DNA from: Sphingobium sp. 66-54
Lineage (GTDB): Bacteria > Pseudomonadota > Alphaproteobacteria > Sphingomonadales > Sphingomonadaceae
NCBI GenBank assembly: GCA_001899715.1
Contig: MKWI01000020.1
Coordinates: forward strand, 1-64,000
Direction: 5' to 3'
DNA length: 64,000 bases
Shown here: positions 34,554 through 44,557 of the stretch, one piece after another
How the letters are laid out: every line of letters begins with the position of its first letter
How positions within the stretch are numbered: the first letter of the stretch is position 1
Program-made: the position numbers and the translations under genes
Notes under the pieces: generated by a model
Databases searched by the model: none
Seen by the model: only the letters and a program-made list of their open reading frames with translations
Told to the model about the DNA's origin: nothing

Positions 34554-35172
34554 GCCGACCATGCCATACACTCAGCGTGATCATCTCCGCGCGATGGTGG
34601 CGCAGCATGGGATCGTCCGCGCGCAGGAACTGCGCAAGGCGGGGGTCGCGGGCACGACCATCCAGCGGGCGCTCGAAAATGGCGAACTCGTCAGGATCGG
34701 CCGCGGCCTCTACCAGGATTCGCGAAGCGACATCGACACGGACCAGGCGCTCGCCGAGGTCGCCAAGCGTACCCCCAAGGGCGTGATAGCCATGATCTCG
34801 GCGCTCGCTTTCCACGGTCTGACCGATCAAATGCCGCGCAGGGTCTGGGTCGCGATCGGACCGAGCGGCTGGTCCCCGGTTCCAGCCTATCCGCCGACAA
34901 GGATCGTCCGCTTCGCCGAGAAATATCTGCGACAGGGCATCGAGCATCACAAGATCGCAGGGGTCGATGTGCCGATCTACTCGGCGGCCAAGACGCTTGC
35001 CGACCTGTTTCGCAACGGTCGGCTGGTCGACCGCTCGGTCGCCGTCGAGGGACTGCGCGCTGCAATCGAGCAGCGCAAGGCAACACCAGGGCAGATCGCC
35101 GAAGCCGCTCGCTCGGGCGGCGCGTGGCGGATCATGCGTCCCTATCTGGAGGCACTCACTTTCAATGGCTGA
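34552..35172 (+). CDS. abiEi: AbiEi-type antitoxin of a type IV toxin-antitoxin system
   Basis: A 206-residue protein. The N-terminal winged helix (DHLRAMVAQHGIVRAQELRKAGVAGTTIQRALENGELVRIGRGLYQ) and the C-terminal antitoxin domain (VPIYSAAKTLADLFRNGRLVDRSVAVEGLRAAIE) fit the AbiEi family. The start at 34552 has GAGG 9 bases upstream; an ATG at 34561 is also possible. It overlaps abiEii by 8 bp. Confidence 0.9.
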   Translation: MPTMPYTQRDHLRAMVAQHGIVRAQELRKAGVAGTTIQRALENGELVRIGRGLYQDSRSDIDTDQALAEVAKRTPKGVIAMISALAFHGLTDQMPRRVWVAIGPSGWSPVPAYPPTRIVRFAEKYLRQGIEHHKIAGVDVPIYSAAKTLADLFRNGRLVDRSVAVEGLRAAIEQRKATPGQIAEAARSGGAWRIMRPYLEALTFNG

Positions 35173-36031
35173 TGGTCTCACCAATATCGCCGCGTCGGTG
35201 AAACAGCGCCTCCTCAACAAGGCGCGGCAGGAGGGGCGCGCATTCGATGTCCTGCTCGTCCGCTTCGCGCTCGAACGCCTGCTCTGCCGGCTTTCGCTCT
35301 CGCAATATCGCGATCACTACATCCTCAAGGGCGGAATGCTTGTCACCCTGTGGCTCGAAGGGGGAATGAGGGAAACGCGCGATGCCGATTTCCTCGGCTT
35401 CGGCGAAGCCGATGAGGAAACCCTGAAACAGATTTTCGCCGAGATCATGGCGGTCCCGGCGGGGGACGGGCTGGTATTCGATACCGATGCGCTGATCGCC
35501 ACGGCAATTCGCGAAGACATGGAATATGGCGGCATTCGCCTGCGGACATCGGCCTATCTCGAGCGCACCCGCATTCCGGTCGTCCTCGATATCGGCTTCG
35601 GCGATGCCCTGGCAGATGCCGCGCATCGCATCGACTATCCCTCGCTGCTCGACATGGATCAGCCCAGCATCCGCGCTTATCCGCCGGCATCGGTCATTGC
35701 CGAAAAATTCCAGGCCATCGTCGCGCTCGGCCTTGCCAATGGACGCATGAAAGACTTCCACGACCTATGGGCCATTCCGAAGATGGTGCCGATCGATGCG
35801 GATGCGCTCGACGCGGCGATCGCCGCCACATTCGCGCGCAGGTCAACCGAGGTTCCGGCAAAGCGTCCGCATGGCCTGTCGGAGGATATGGCGGCGGATC
35901 CCGCCGCGCGGCGACGATGGTTCGCCTATGGCGAATCACTTGAGCTGACCGGTGTGGATTTTGGCGAGGTGCTGGACGATGCTTGGAACCTGCTTGGACC
36001 ATCATGCGAAAGGCTGAACAATCGCGCATGA
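35165..36031 (+). CDS. abiEii: AbiEii-type nucleotidyltransferase toxin
   Basis: A 288-residue nucleotidyltransferase. Motif I is YILKGGMLVTLW, motif II RETRDADFLGFG (the DxD), motif III VVLDIGFGDAL and motif IV VIAEKFQAIVALGLANGRMKDFHDLW. In AbiE systems the toxin stops growth, by tRNA modification in studied relatives, and can abort phage infection. The track frame starts 66 codons upstream inside abiEi; the ATG at 35165 overlaps the abiEi stop. Confidence 0.9.
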   Translation: MADGLTNIAASVKQRLLNKARQEGRAFDVLLVRFALERLLCRLSLSQYRDHYILKGGMLVTLWLEGGMRETRDADFLGFGEADEETLKQIFAEIMAVPAGDGLVFDTDALIATAIREDMEYGGIRLRTSAYLERTRIPVVLDIGFGDALADAAHRIDYPSLLDMDQPSIRAYPPASVIAEKFQAIVALGLANGRMKDFHDLWAIPKMVPIDADALDAAIAATFARRSTEVPAKRPHGLSEDMAADPAARRRWFAYGESLELTGVDFGEVLDDAWNLLGPSCERLNNRA

Positions 36032-36278
36032 GACCAACACGTCGCGCCATATAAATCCGTCACTCTTCAGCTATCGCGGTGAATGCTGAGTAACTTGAAT
36101 GGCTTGCCTTCCCGGTTCGTTCCCGCCATGTTCGGGTTGCGAGGACGAACAGTCTGGCGATCGTTCGCGCCTTAATCGCGCCAGGCATCAAGAGCGCCGG
36201 TCCATGAAGGACAGGCGGCCGTACCGGACAAGGGCATCCGTCTGGATTGCCTGACGGCGGCACAGCGTTGGAAGTATC

Positions 36279-36932
36279 ATGGCCGGCTTCCCGGCCATCA
36301 TGCGCTGCTGCCCCGGGAAGTTCCACGTGTCATCGTCCGCTCCGCCATTTCGCGGCCATCGGCCTCCTTTTTCCGTTTCGTCGGGAGCGCATAACTGCCC
36401 GGTCGACGTCTTCGAGCCTGCCTGTGAAGAGGCCCCGGCGACCAGCCTGGACGAGACGTTTCGCACAGAACGCAGCGCGCTCTTGCGCTATCTGGGACGC
36501 CGGGCGGGACATGACGCCGCGCCCGATCTGGTACAGGAGGTGTTTGCCCGGGCGGCGAGCAGTGCGCAGGCATCGCGTCTCGCCAACCCGGCGGCGTTCG
36601 TCAGGCGCATTGCCAGGAACCTGCTGATCGACCGCGCGCGCCGCCGCGAGAGCGATAACAATATCGTGATCTTTCCTCTCGACGAGCAGCGCGATGCGAG
36701 CGTTCTGCCGGAACAGACACTGAATCTCGAAGCTGCCGACCTGTTGCGAATCTACGAGCAGGCCGTCAATGATCTGCCCGAGAAAACGCGCCGGGTCTTT
36801 GTGATGAGCCGGGACGAAGAACTCACCTATAGTCAGATCAGCGAACAACTCGGGATCAGCATGGCGACAGTGCAATATCATATGGTGCGTGCGATCGCCT
36901 TCGTCGCCGCGGCGGTGAAGGATCATCGATGA
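36279..36932 (+). CDS. FecI-like ECF sigma factor of the lasso locus
   Basis: An ECF sigma factor. Region 2 (SLDETFRTERSALLRYLGRRAGHDAAPDLVQEVFARAAS, FVRRIARNLLIDRARRR) and region 4 (LPEKTRRVFVMSRDEELTYSQISEQLGISMATVQYHMVRAIAFV) are clear. The first 50 residues do not match the family, so the true start may be later, for example the GTG at 36327. It overlaps the FecR gene by 4 bp. FecI/FecR pairs control TonB receptors in lasso peptide loci and respond to the receptor-bound ligand. Confidence 0.87.
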   Translation: MAGFPAIMRCCPGKFHVSSSAPPFRGHRPPFSVSSGAHNCPVDVFEPACEEAPATSLDETFRTERSALLRYLGRRAGHDAAPDLVQEVFARAASSAQASRLANPAAFVRRIARNLLIDRARRRESDNNIVIFPLDEQRDASVLPEQTLNLEAADLLRIYEQAVNDLPEKTRRVFVMSRDEELTYSQISEQLGISMATVQYHMVRAIAFVAAAVKDHR

Positions 36933-38026
36933 GCGATGAAGAATGGCCGGGCGGCAGAGCCTCGTCATCAACCGATCTCGAAGCGGCAGCCTGGTGTTTC
37001 CGGTTGAAGGAAACGCCAACAGAGGCGCTGCTCGCCGAATTCCAGTCCTGGGTCGCCGCATCCAAGACCAACGCCGAGGCGTTCGCCAATGCGATGCTGG
37101 TGGCACCGATGAAGCCCGCCGAGCGTGAGCGCATCGAACAGTTTCTGGGGCAATCCCTCCCGGCCCTCTACAAGCCCGGTCGTAAGACGCGAGCCGGTTC
37201 GCCCAGTGCAACGATTCACTCCTTTCCGGCCAAGAATCATGCAACTCCGCTCAACCCCGCAGGCCCCAGCCGCAGGGGACGCAGATGGGCGACCGGCGCG
37301 ATCGCGGCGGCGGCAATGGTTGCCCTGACCGTCGGGCTCCTCCCAAACTTGCCGCTCCCGTGGCTCTTGTCGCAGGCCCGAGCCGAGACCTATGCGACGG
37401 GTCATGGAGATATCCGGCGTTTCACGCTGGCCGATGGATCGTTGGTGACTCTCGACACCGATAGCCGGGTCGAGGTGGTGATCGAACGGAGCAAACGCCA
37501 CGCCCTGCTGCGCAAGGGCCGCGCGCGCTTCGTCGTGGCGGCCGATCCGCGCCCCTTCACGATCCGGGCCGGTAATGGCGATGTCGTCGCGGCCGAAGGG
37601 GCGATCGATGTCGGGGTGGACGGAAATGGGCGTGTCGAACTGCGTCTGCGGTCGGGCTCAGCCGGTGTGAAGGCACGCGATACGAAGGATAAGCAGAGCG
37701 AGAGCATGCCGCTCACGATCGACCATCCCGTCCTCTACGCGGGAGGCGATTTCGCGCTGCGAGTGGTTACGGCGCCGACGGCCGATACGCGCGACTGGCC
37801 GAGCGGATGGGTGGAATATCGCACGATCTCGCTCGGCGAGCTTATCCGCGAAGCCAATCGCTATGCCAAGAGACCGATCATTCTCGACGACCCGAAACTT
37901 GCGAGCCTCGCCGCGTCAGGGCGGTTCCAGCTCACCGAGACGGACAGGTTCACCAGCCGGATGGCCGAGTTGTTCCAGCTCCGCATCTCACGCCGGGCCG
38001 ATGGTATCCATCTGCGCCGCCAATAG
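36929..38026 (+). CDS. FecR-like membrane sensor/anti-sigma regulator
   Basis: A 365-residue FecR-family protein. The N-terminal cytoplasmic part (AAAWCFRLKETPTEALLAEFQSWVAASKTNAEAF) binds the sigma factor. A single helix follows (ATGAIAAAAMVALTVGLLPNLPL). The periplasmic FecR domain has ATGHGDIRRFTLADGSLVTLDTDSRVEV and a C-terminal STN-like part. It should pass the signal from the TonB receptor encoded next. Confidence 0.9.
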   Translation: MSDEEWPGGRASSSTDLEAAAWCFRLKETPTEALLAEFQSWVAASKTNAEAFANAMLVAPMKPAERERIEQFLGQSLPALYKPGRKTRAGSPSATIHSFPAKNHATPLNPAGPSRRGRRWATGAIAAAAMVALTVGLLPNLPLPWLLSQARAETYATGHGDIRRFTLADGSLVTLDTDSRVEVVIERSKRHALLRKGRARFVVAADPRPFTIRAGNGDVVAAEGAIDVGVDGNGRVELRLRSGSAGVKARDTKDKQSESMPLTIDHPVLYAGGDFALRVVTAPTADTRDWPSGWVEYRTISLGELIREANRYAKRPIILDDPKLASLAASGRFQLTETDRFTSRMAELFQLRISRRADGIHLRRQ

Positions 38027-38138
38027 AATAGCCGAAAAAATAATTTGCGGGGGTGACTGACGGCCCCCCTGCAGCCTGCGTCGATACCCCGATCAAGAGC
38101 GCGCCGACCGGCAAAGCTCATGATCATCAGGGGGACAT

Positions 38139-40709
38139 ATGGCAGAGAAACGGTTTCACGGGCTTTCGGTGCTGCTGGCGGGTGCCGCGATGGCGACGTT
38201 GCCGATGCCGGCGTTGGCGCAGAGCGATCAGACTTATCAGTTCGACCTCCAGGCCCAGGATCTGGGTGATGCGTTGCGCAGCGTCGCGGCCAAGGCAGGC
38301 TGGGAGCTTTATGCGTCGGCCGAGGATGTGAACGGCGTTCCCGCGCCCAGGCTCGAAGGCGCGCTCACCGCACGGCAGGCGATCGAGCGCTTGCTGGCCG
38401 ACACGAACCTGCGTGCTCGCTTCCGCGACGGAGCCGTGATCATCCGGGGGCGATCGGCAGCGATAGCGACGGCAGACGATGAGGCGGCCGACAGCGAGAT
38501 CGTTGTGACTGGCAGCCTCATACGTGGTGCCGATATCCCCTCCGCCAGAATTACAGTATCCCGGTCGGACATCGAAAATGCCGGACAGTCGGATCTGGGT
38601 GAGGTGGTTCGCAATATCCCCCAGAACTTCAGTGGTGGCCAGAACCCTGGCGTCGGCTTCGGTGCCGGGCAGCTCAACACCAATCTCAATTCAGCGGCGC
38701 ATCTCAACCTGCGTGGTCTTGGTTCCGATGCGACGCTGACGCTGCTGAACGGCCATCGGCTCCCTTATGATGGCGCGTTCGGGGGCGTCGATATTTCCGC
38801 CATACCGGTCGAAGCGGTCGAGCGGATCGAGATCGTGCCCGATGGTTCTTCCGCGCAATATGGGTCGGACGCGGTGGCAGGCGTCGCCAATATCATACTT
38901 CGCAGAGACTTTACGGGATTGAAGACCTCGGCACGGATCGGAGGTTCAACCGATGGCGGCAACTTCCAGCAAGGTGTTGATGTCGTCGGCGGTGCAAGCT
39001 GGGCATCCGGCAACCTGATCGCCGCCTATCACTTCGCACACAATTCAGCGATCTATGCGCGGGAACGCAGCTATACGGACTCGCTGGCGCCGGGGAGCTC
39101 CCTCTACCCCTCGATCCGCCAACATTCCGTAACGATTTCTGGTCGCCAGACGATAGCACCGGGCATCGAGTTCAAGGTTGACGGACTCTACAGCAACCGG
39201 CGTTCGACTATTACCTCGGGCAGCCTGGGGAACGCTGGTCTCACAGAGTCCCGATACGCTCCAACGACGAAGGCCTTCTCCATCATCCCGGCCATCGATG
39301 TGAACCTGGGCGGCCAATGGATGGCAAAAGCCTCGCTCGCCTATGGCAGGGACGACAGTCGCTACAACAGGTTGTTCAACCAGCCGGGCATGACCGGCAC
39401 GGTGACGTCCGGCTGCTACTGTAACACTACCTTGACCACCGAACTGGTGATCGATGGACCGCTCGTCTCCTTGCCCGCAGGAGATCTGCGCGTGGCGATC
39501 GGTGGAGGATATCGCTCCAGCAGCATGCGCTATTCGCGTTACGAAAATGAAGGTCTTGCCGCTGCGTTCGACGCCAGCCGGAAAAGTCACTATCTCTTTG
39601 GAGAGGTCCAGCTTCCGGTGATCGCTCCAGAGCAAAGTGTGCCGCTGGTCCGTCGGTTCACAATTACCGCCGCCGCACGTTATGAGAATTATCCGGGCAT
39701 GGCGAGCGTCACGACGCCGAAACTTGGTGCTGTCCTCGAACCCAATAGCGACCTCACGATCAAGGCCTCGTGGGGCCGATCGTTCAAGGCACCCACGCTC
39801 TATCAGCAACATGTCGGTTACGAGGCCTATCTTCTCCCCGCCAGCTGGTATGTTCCAGCCGCCTCGGGCACGATCTTCTATGCAAGCGGCGGAAACCCGG
39901 ACCTGGAACCCGAACGTGCGCGCAGTTGGTCGGCGGGGTTCGAATTTCATCCTCAAGCGCTCGAAGGGTTTCGCGTCGGCGCGAGCTATTTCAACGTGCG
40001 CTATCGGGATCGCGTCGCCAGACCGATCGCCGGATCGATCGCATCCGCGTTCAGTCAGCCCGGCTATGTCAGCCTGTTGAACTATTCCCCTTCGACCGGG
40101 CTGCTGGGCGGACTCGTGGCGGGCTCGCTTTATGGCTTGACCAACTATACCGGTGCCCCATTCGATCCAGCAAACGTGCTCGTCCTCGTGGACAACCGCA
40201 ACCTCAATCTTGCCCGACAGGACATTGAGGGCGTCGACATACACACCAGCGTTCGGTTCTCCATCAGCCCGGATCAAAATATCGGGCTGAACGGATCGGC
40301 GACTTATCTCAAAAGCGACCAGCAGCTCACCCCGCTCCTGCCGCTCACCCAGCTTGCGGGCGTGATCTTCAACCCGCCCCATTGGCGCGGACGTCTCGGC
40401 GCCAGTTGGGAAGCGCGGCGCTTCAACGTGTCGATGTTCGCCAACTATACGGGCAGCGTCACGGACAATCGCTTCCTCCCGTCGAGTTCGGTCGACTCCA
40501 TCCTGACCTTCGACTTCGCGGCCAGGGTGGACATTGGGAACTCTTCCTCCCGGTCGCCAGCGCTGACGATCACGATCGTTGCCAACAATATGTTCAATGC
40601 AAAGCCTGACATCATTCGGGTAACCGGTTCGACCGACACACCCTATGATTCGACGAATTATTCGGCGATCGGTCGCTTTCTCGGATTGACCGTATCGCGG
40701 AGCTGGTGA
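38139..40709 (+). CDS. TonB-dependent receptor with N-terminal signalling domain
   Basis: An 856-residue outer-membrane receptor. After a signal peptide it has an STN signalling domain (YQFDLQAQDLGDALRSVAAKAGWELY, residues about 28-100), which talks to FecR. Then come a plug (SEIVVTGSLIRGADIPSA, a TonB-box-like start) and the barrel ending in a C-terminal Trp (FLGLTVSRSW). The start has GGGGGA upstream. Its place between fecR and a lasso isopeptidase suggests import of the lasso peptide itself or of a related one for degradation. Confidence 0.92.
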   Translation: MAEKRFHGLSVLLAGAAMATLPMPALAQSDQTYQFDLQAQDLGDALRSVAAKAGWELYASAEDVNGVPAPRLEGALTARQAIERLLADTNLRARFRDGAVIIRGRSAAIATADDEAADSEIVVTGSLIRGADIPSARITVSRSDIENAGQSDLGEVVRNIPQNFSGGQNPGVGFGAGQLNTNLNSAAHLNLRGLGSDATLTLLNGHRLPYDGAFGGVDISAIPVEAVERIEIVPDGSSAQYGSDAVAGVANIILRRDFTGLKTSARIGGSTDGGNFQQGVDVVGGASWASGNLIAAYHFAHNSAIYARERSYTDSLAPGSSLYPSIRQHSVTISGRQTIAPGIEFKVDGLYSNRRSTITSGSLGNAGLTESRYAPTTKAFSIIPAIDVNLGGQWMAKASLAYGRDDSRYNRLFNQPGMTGTVTSGCYCNTTLTTELVIDGPLVSLPAGDLRVAIGGGYRSSSMRYSRYENEGLAAAFDASRKSHYLFGEVQLPVIAPEQSVPLVRRFTITAAARYENYPGMASVTTPKLGAVLEPNSDLTIKASWGRSFKAPTLYQQHVGYEAYLLPASWYVPAASGTIFYASGGNPDLEPERARSWSAGFEFHPQALEGFRVGASYFNVRYRDRVARPIAGSIASAFSQPGYVSLLNYSPSTGLLGGLVAGSLYGLTNYTGAPFDPANVLVLVDNRNLNLARQDIEGVDIHTSVRFSISPDQNIGLNGSATYLKSDQQLTPLLPLTQLAGVIFNPPHWRGRLGASWEARRFNVSMFANYTGSVTDNRFLPSSSVDSILTFDFAARVDIGNSSSRSPALTITIVANNMFNAKPDIIRVTGSTDTPYDSTNYSAIGRFLGLTVSRSW

Positions 40710-42835
40710 TGTTGGCCGGCATCGCGCTGTTAGTGGCCGTCACCGCGGGCATTCCGGCTCAGGGCATCGACCCTTGTTCTGCCCTTGAGCAAGAAGCGGC
40801 GCCGCTTTCGCCTCCTCGCGTCATGACCTCGCGCGACCTTGCAACCATTTCCGACATTGGCCGATCGAGTCCCTTCGATACGGAAAGTCCATTCAGCGTG
40901 TCACCTGATGGCCGCCAGATTGCCTTGATGGAGCGGCGAGGCAATCCGGAAACGAACAGCTTTTGCCAGCGACTCATTCTGGTCCCTCGATCGGGATCGG
41001 GCAGCCCCGTCGAACTGGACCGAGGCGGGCAATTCATCCGTTCTCTCTTCGATCTACGCAATTTGGCGGCGGTGCGTGCGGGGACCGCGCAGATTATCAC
41101 ACCGCGCTGGTCGCCCGACGGGGCAACGATCGCTTATCTCAAACGGGTCAACGACAGCACGCAGGTCTGGATCGTCCCCTCCACTGGAGGCGTTGCTCGT
41201 GCTGCAACGGATCTCGATTTTGAAGTTGAGGACTTCGCCTGGGCCGCTGACGGAAAGAGCCTAATAGTGGCAGGACGTCCCGACCTCGCCAGGGCCGAGG
41301 CCAGGATCGATGAAGAGGCGCGCAGGGGCTATCTGTTCGACGCACGTTTCAGTCCCATGATGTCGGATCGGCCCTACCCGGTGGGAAGCTACCCGACGCG
41401 ATACTTCCATGTCGCTTTGTCCGATCATGATCGGCGGGACGCTTCGCCCGAGGAAATAGCGCTGCTCGGGCCTTCGGCCGGTGCCGACCGGCCACCGGAC
41501 GCGATCCGGTTCGCGGCTGACGGGCGCGGCAATGTGGCATGGTCCCGGAAGCTTGACCGATCGCTTCTATTGTCTCCCAGCCAACTGCACATTCGGTGGC
41601 GCTCCGGCAGCATCACGATATGCGACACGAGCGCATGCGGCGGCATCCAGAGTTTATGGTGGATGCCAAAGAGCGACACCCTGCTGTTCCTCGCCCGCGA
41701 TGGATGGGGAGGAAGCCGCGCCACTCTCTATCGGTGGAATGGCGGCGCCAAAGCCCCAGTTGCCATGATGAGCACAGAAGACGCGCTGGTCGGCTGCGCA
41801 TTGAACGCTGCCGAACTGATCTGCCTGCGCGAAGGCCCGAGACAAACCCGGCACTTGGTGGCGATCGGCATCCGCACGATGCGATCGCGAACGATATTCG
41901 ATCCCAATCCCCAAATGGCCGGGCTGCGCCTAGGCAAAGTCTATCGGCTGCGATTTCGCAACGCTTTTGGCATGGAGTGTTTTGCCGATCTGGTTTTGCC
42001 GCCCAACACAGCGACAGGCGAAAAGCTACCGATGGTTGTCGTGCAATATAATAGTCGCGGCTTTCTCCGCGGCGGCACCGGCGATGAAGTCCCTATTCAG
42101 GTATTGGCTGGACGAGGATTCGCCGTGCTGAGCTTTGAACGCCCATTCGGCGTGCCGGGAACGCGGGAAGCACGAAGCGAGCTCGAATATCGGCAATTGG
42201 CGCGCAAGGATTGGATCGATCGCCGCAGCGTTCAGTCCGCGCTCGAGGAAGCTGTTCGCCGGGCAATCGCGACCGGACTGATCGATCCCGACCGGATCGG
42301 CATTTCCGGGTTCAGCGAAGGCACGACAATGACCCAATGGGCGCTCATCAACAGCCGGATCTTCAAGGTCGCTTCCCTTGGCGTTTGCTGCGAGGACAAG
42401 GTGGCGCTGCCGCTCAACGGAGGTATTGGCTACGAGAGCTATCTGAGAGAGATGGGCTATCCTCTCTTCGAAGACAGCAATGATCGCTTCTGGAACCCGC
42501 TTTCCTTGGCTCAAAACGCCGGCAAGATCGACGTGCCCATCCTGGTGCAGACAAGCGACGATGAGTATGAAGCGGGTCTGGATGTCATGGAGGCTTTCCG
42601 CAGGCGCGGCAATCCCATCGAAATGTATGTGTTCAAGGATGAGCCGCATATCAAATGGCAGCCTGCGCACCGGTTGGCGATATACGAGCGGAATGTCGAC
42701 TGGTTTGAATTCTGGCTGATGAGGCGAATGGATTGTTCGCCGGACAAGCGTGCCCAATACGCCCGATGGCAGACCATGCAGGGTGCCCCGGATTTATCGG
42801 CCCAATGCGCTATCGCTGCTTCCGGCGGACCATGA
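40709..42835 (+). CDS. Atxe2-family lasso peptide isopeptidase
   Basis: A serine hydrolase of about 708 residues in the prolyl-oligopeptidase fold. A signal peptide (LAGIALLVAVTAGIPAQG) leads into a beta-propeller (residues about 60-420), then an alpha/beta hydrolase domain with the nucleophile in GISGFSEGTTMTQW, the acid near VQTSDDEYEAGL and His in FKDEPHIKWQ. Family members cut the isopeptide bond that holds the lasso ring. The track starts at a GTG; the ATG at 40709 fits GGAG better. It follows the TonB receptor directly and converges with the lasso synthetase, overlapping by 42 bp. Confidence 0.92.
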   Translation: MLAGIALLVAVTAGIPAQGIDPCSALEQEAAPLSPPRVMTSRDLATISDIGRSSPFDTESPFSVSPDGRQIALMERRGNPETNSFCQRLILVPRSGSGSPVELDRGGQFIRSLFDLRNLAAVRAGTAQIITPRWSPDGATIAYLKRVNDSTQVWIVPSTGGVARAATDLDFEVEDFAWAADGKSLIVAGRPDLARAEARIDEEARRGYLFDARFSPMMSDRPYPVGSYPTRYFHVALSDHDRRDASPEEIALLGPSAGADRPPDAIRFAADGRGNVAWSRKLDRSLLLSPSQLHIRWRSGSITICDTSACGGIQSLWWMPKSDTLLFLARDGWGGSRATLYRWNGGAKAPVAMMSTEDALVGCALNAAELICLREGPRQTRHLVAIGIRTMRSRTIFDPNPQMAGLRLGKVYRLRFRNAFGMECFADLVLPPNTATGEKLPMVVVQYNSRGFLRGGTGDEVPIQVLAGRGFAVLSFERPFGVPGTREARSELEYRQLARKDWIDRRSVQSALEEAVRRAIATGLIDPDRIGISGFSEGTTMTQWALINSRIFKVASLGVCCEDKVALPLNGGIGYESYLREMGYPLFEDSNDRFWNPLSLAQNAGKIDVPILVQTSDDEYEAGLDVMEAFRRRGNPIEMYVFKDEPHIKWQPAHRLAIYERNVDWFEFWLMRRMDCSPDKRAQYARWQTMQGAPDLSAQCAIAASGGP

Positions 42836-44557
42836 CCGCGCCCAAGCCTCTGCGTCGGCGAGATCAAGAATACGGTAGAGGAGTTGGTCGCGACTTGTCC
42901 GCGCGCTGGACAGGGCCTGCTCCACGGCCACGGGATCGATAATCCGATTTTGACGGAGAAGGCCATCGAGCAACAGTTCGCGAAGCTTTGGCCTACCTGA
43001 TTCGAAGGCGGCAGCCGTTACGCTGTCAGGGCCGGCCTTGGACGTCCTATGGACCACCTGTCGGGGGAGAAAGCCGCCAAATGCCCGCCGCGCGACCGAT
43101 CGGTTGATGCCGCCTTCGCACCACTGCCAGCTCGATATGCGCAGACAGGTCTCGACGATGGGCTGAGCGAGAAGCACCGGAACCATGGGAGGAAAGGTGG
43201 TGCGATCTTGCCCTTCCACGAAGTTCTGGATGCGCTGAAGCAAGCGGACGTGCGCCAGTTTGCCGGGAAACCGTCCGGCCCCCCTATCCATATAGGGCGT
43301 GAGCGGCGCGGATTGCGCAAGGACGGCACACGCGGCATTGAGGAGTGTCAGGTCGGGTTCAGACGCCACGAGAGACGGCCGGGTGCGCGACAACTTAAAG
43401 GCCGCGCGAGCCATCGTCGGGATGTCGCATTGGGTCACCCGGCACATATCCAGCAGCGTGTTCCAGGCTGGCTTCAGGCCTTTCTCTTGGCGGAAACGAT
43501 CAACGACCGGGGCTGCGGAATGGAGAAAGCAGAAGACGTTGTCCCCGCCATTCCCTGTAAATATCGCGTCCGCACCAGTCTTGCATATTTCCGCAGCGTA
43601 GGCCCTGTCCAATTCCTGCAAAAACGGGCGCCCAACAGGGCGCGGCAGGTGCGCTGCGGATGAACGGCTAAGGTCGATATTGTCGACGGCATATTGATGC
43701 GCCGCAAGAGGGACTCCGGCCACGGCTGCGACGCTGGCGGCATAGCGGCGTTCGTCACCGCTGGCATCAGTGGTCGCCATGGTCAGACAACTGAAGCGGT
43801 GTCCTCCCCGTGTCAGTGCGGCGCAGACGATCGACGAATCCAGACCGCCGGACACGCCCACGATGATATTTTGATAGTCTGACGCAAGAGCACTGACCGA
43901 TGCAAAGACGGTGTCGCGCAGGCGCGTGACGGCCTGATCCGGATCGATCGCCATGTTCGGGTGAACGAATATCCACGGCTCCCACAGCATTCGATCTCCA
44001 GCTTCATGGCCGGATACTGTCCTTGCGCTGCCGGGCGCCAGTTCCGACACGCCATCGATGCAACTGTGCCGACGGCGCACGTCAGGCCATTGGAGATGCT
44101 CATAAAGGCGTTCCCAATCCACCTTCGACACGGCAATGCCCGCCGCGGACAGCGTATGCAGGTCCGAGGCCCAGATATGATGCGCGTGCGTTTCAACCTG
44201 GTAGCATGGCAAAAAGCCCGATGGGGCTCTTATGATGGAATAGCCGCCGACATCGTCGCTTTGATGGACGGCAACATACGCGCCCCAATAGTCCTTGATC
44301 AACGCGGCACCGCCCGAATCGACAAGCCTAGCTGCTTCGGCAGCGGTCATCTCCTCAATGGCTGAAAATGTCTCGCGGGAGAACAGGCGGCCGATGATCA
44401 CGCCCTGATCGGCCGGAAGGTGCAGCACCCTTGCTGGATCGCTGCACCATAATAGAGCCTCATCATCGGAAGAAACGGATGGAGATTGAACGAGGCTGAT
44501 CCGCAGCGGGGATTGCCGGCCCTTTCGCATGCGCAGGAGAAAGCGAAGGGCGCTCAC
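42794..44557 (-). CDS. Lasso peptide macrolactam synthetase (C protein)
   Basis: A 587-residue asparagine-synthetase-like enzyme that activates the Asp/Glu side chain with ATP and closes the ring. The N-terminal glutaminase-like domain is present but lacks the catalytic N-terminal Cys, as usual for lasso C proteins. The ATP site is IVGVSGGLDSSIVCAAL, with the later GADAIFTGNGGDNVF motif. It overlaps the B gene by 4 bp and the isopeptidase gene at its 3' end. Confidence 0.93.
   Translation of the reverse strand: MSALRFLLRMRKGRQSPLRISLVQSPSVSSDDEALLWCSDPARVLHLPADQGVIIGRLFSRETFSAIEEMTAAEAARLVDSGGAALIKDYWGAYVAVHQSDDVGGYSIIRAPSGFLPCYQVETHAHHIWASDLHTLSAAGIAVSKVDWERLYEHLQWPDVRRRHSCIDGVSELAPGSARTVSGHEAGDRMLWEPWIFVHPNMAIDPDQAVTRLRDTVFASVSALASDYQNIIVGVSGGLDSSIVCAALTRGGHRFSCLTMATTDASGDERRYAASVAAVAGVPLAAHQYAVDNIDLSRSSAAHLPRPVGRPFLQELDRAYAAEICKTGADAIFTGNGGDNVFCFLHSAAPVVDRFRQEKGLKPAWNTLLDMCRVTQCDIPTMARAAFKLSRTRPSLVASEPDLTLLNAACAVLAQSAPLTPYMDRGAGRFPGKLAHVRLLQRIQNFVEGQDRTTFPPMVPVLLAQPIVETCLRISSWQWCEGGINRSVARRAFGGFLPRQVVHRTSKAGPDSVTAAAFESGRPKLRELLLDGLLRQNRIIDPVAVEQALSSARTSRDQLLYRILDLADAEAWARSWSAGSSDSALGR

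Noticed and set aside
39045-40382. 445-residue minus-strand ORF
   Set aside because: Antisense to the TonB-dependent receptor barrel; no recognisable motif or ribosome site.
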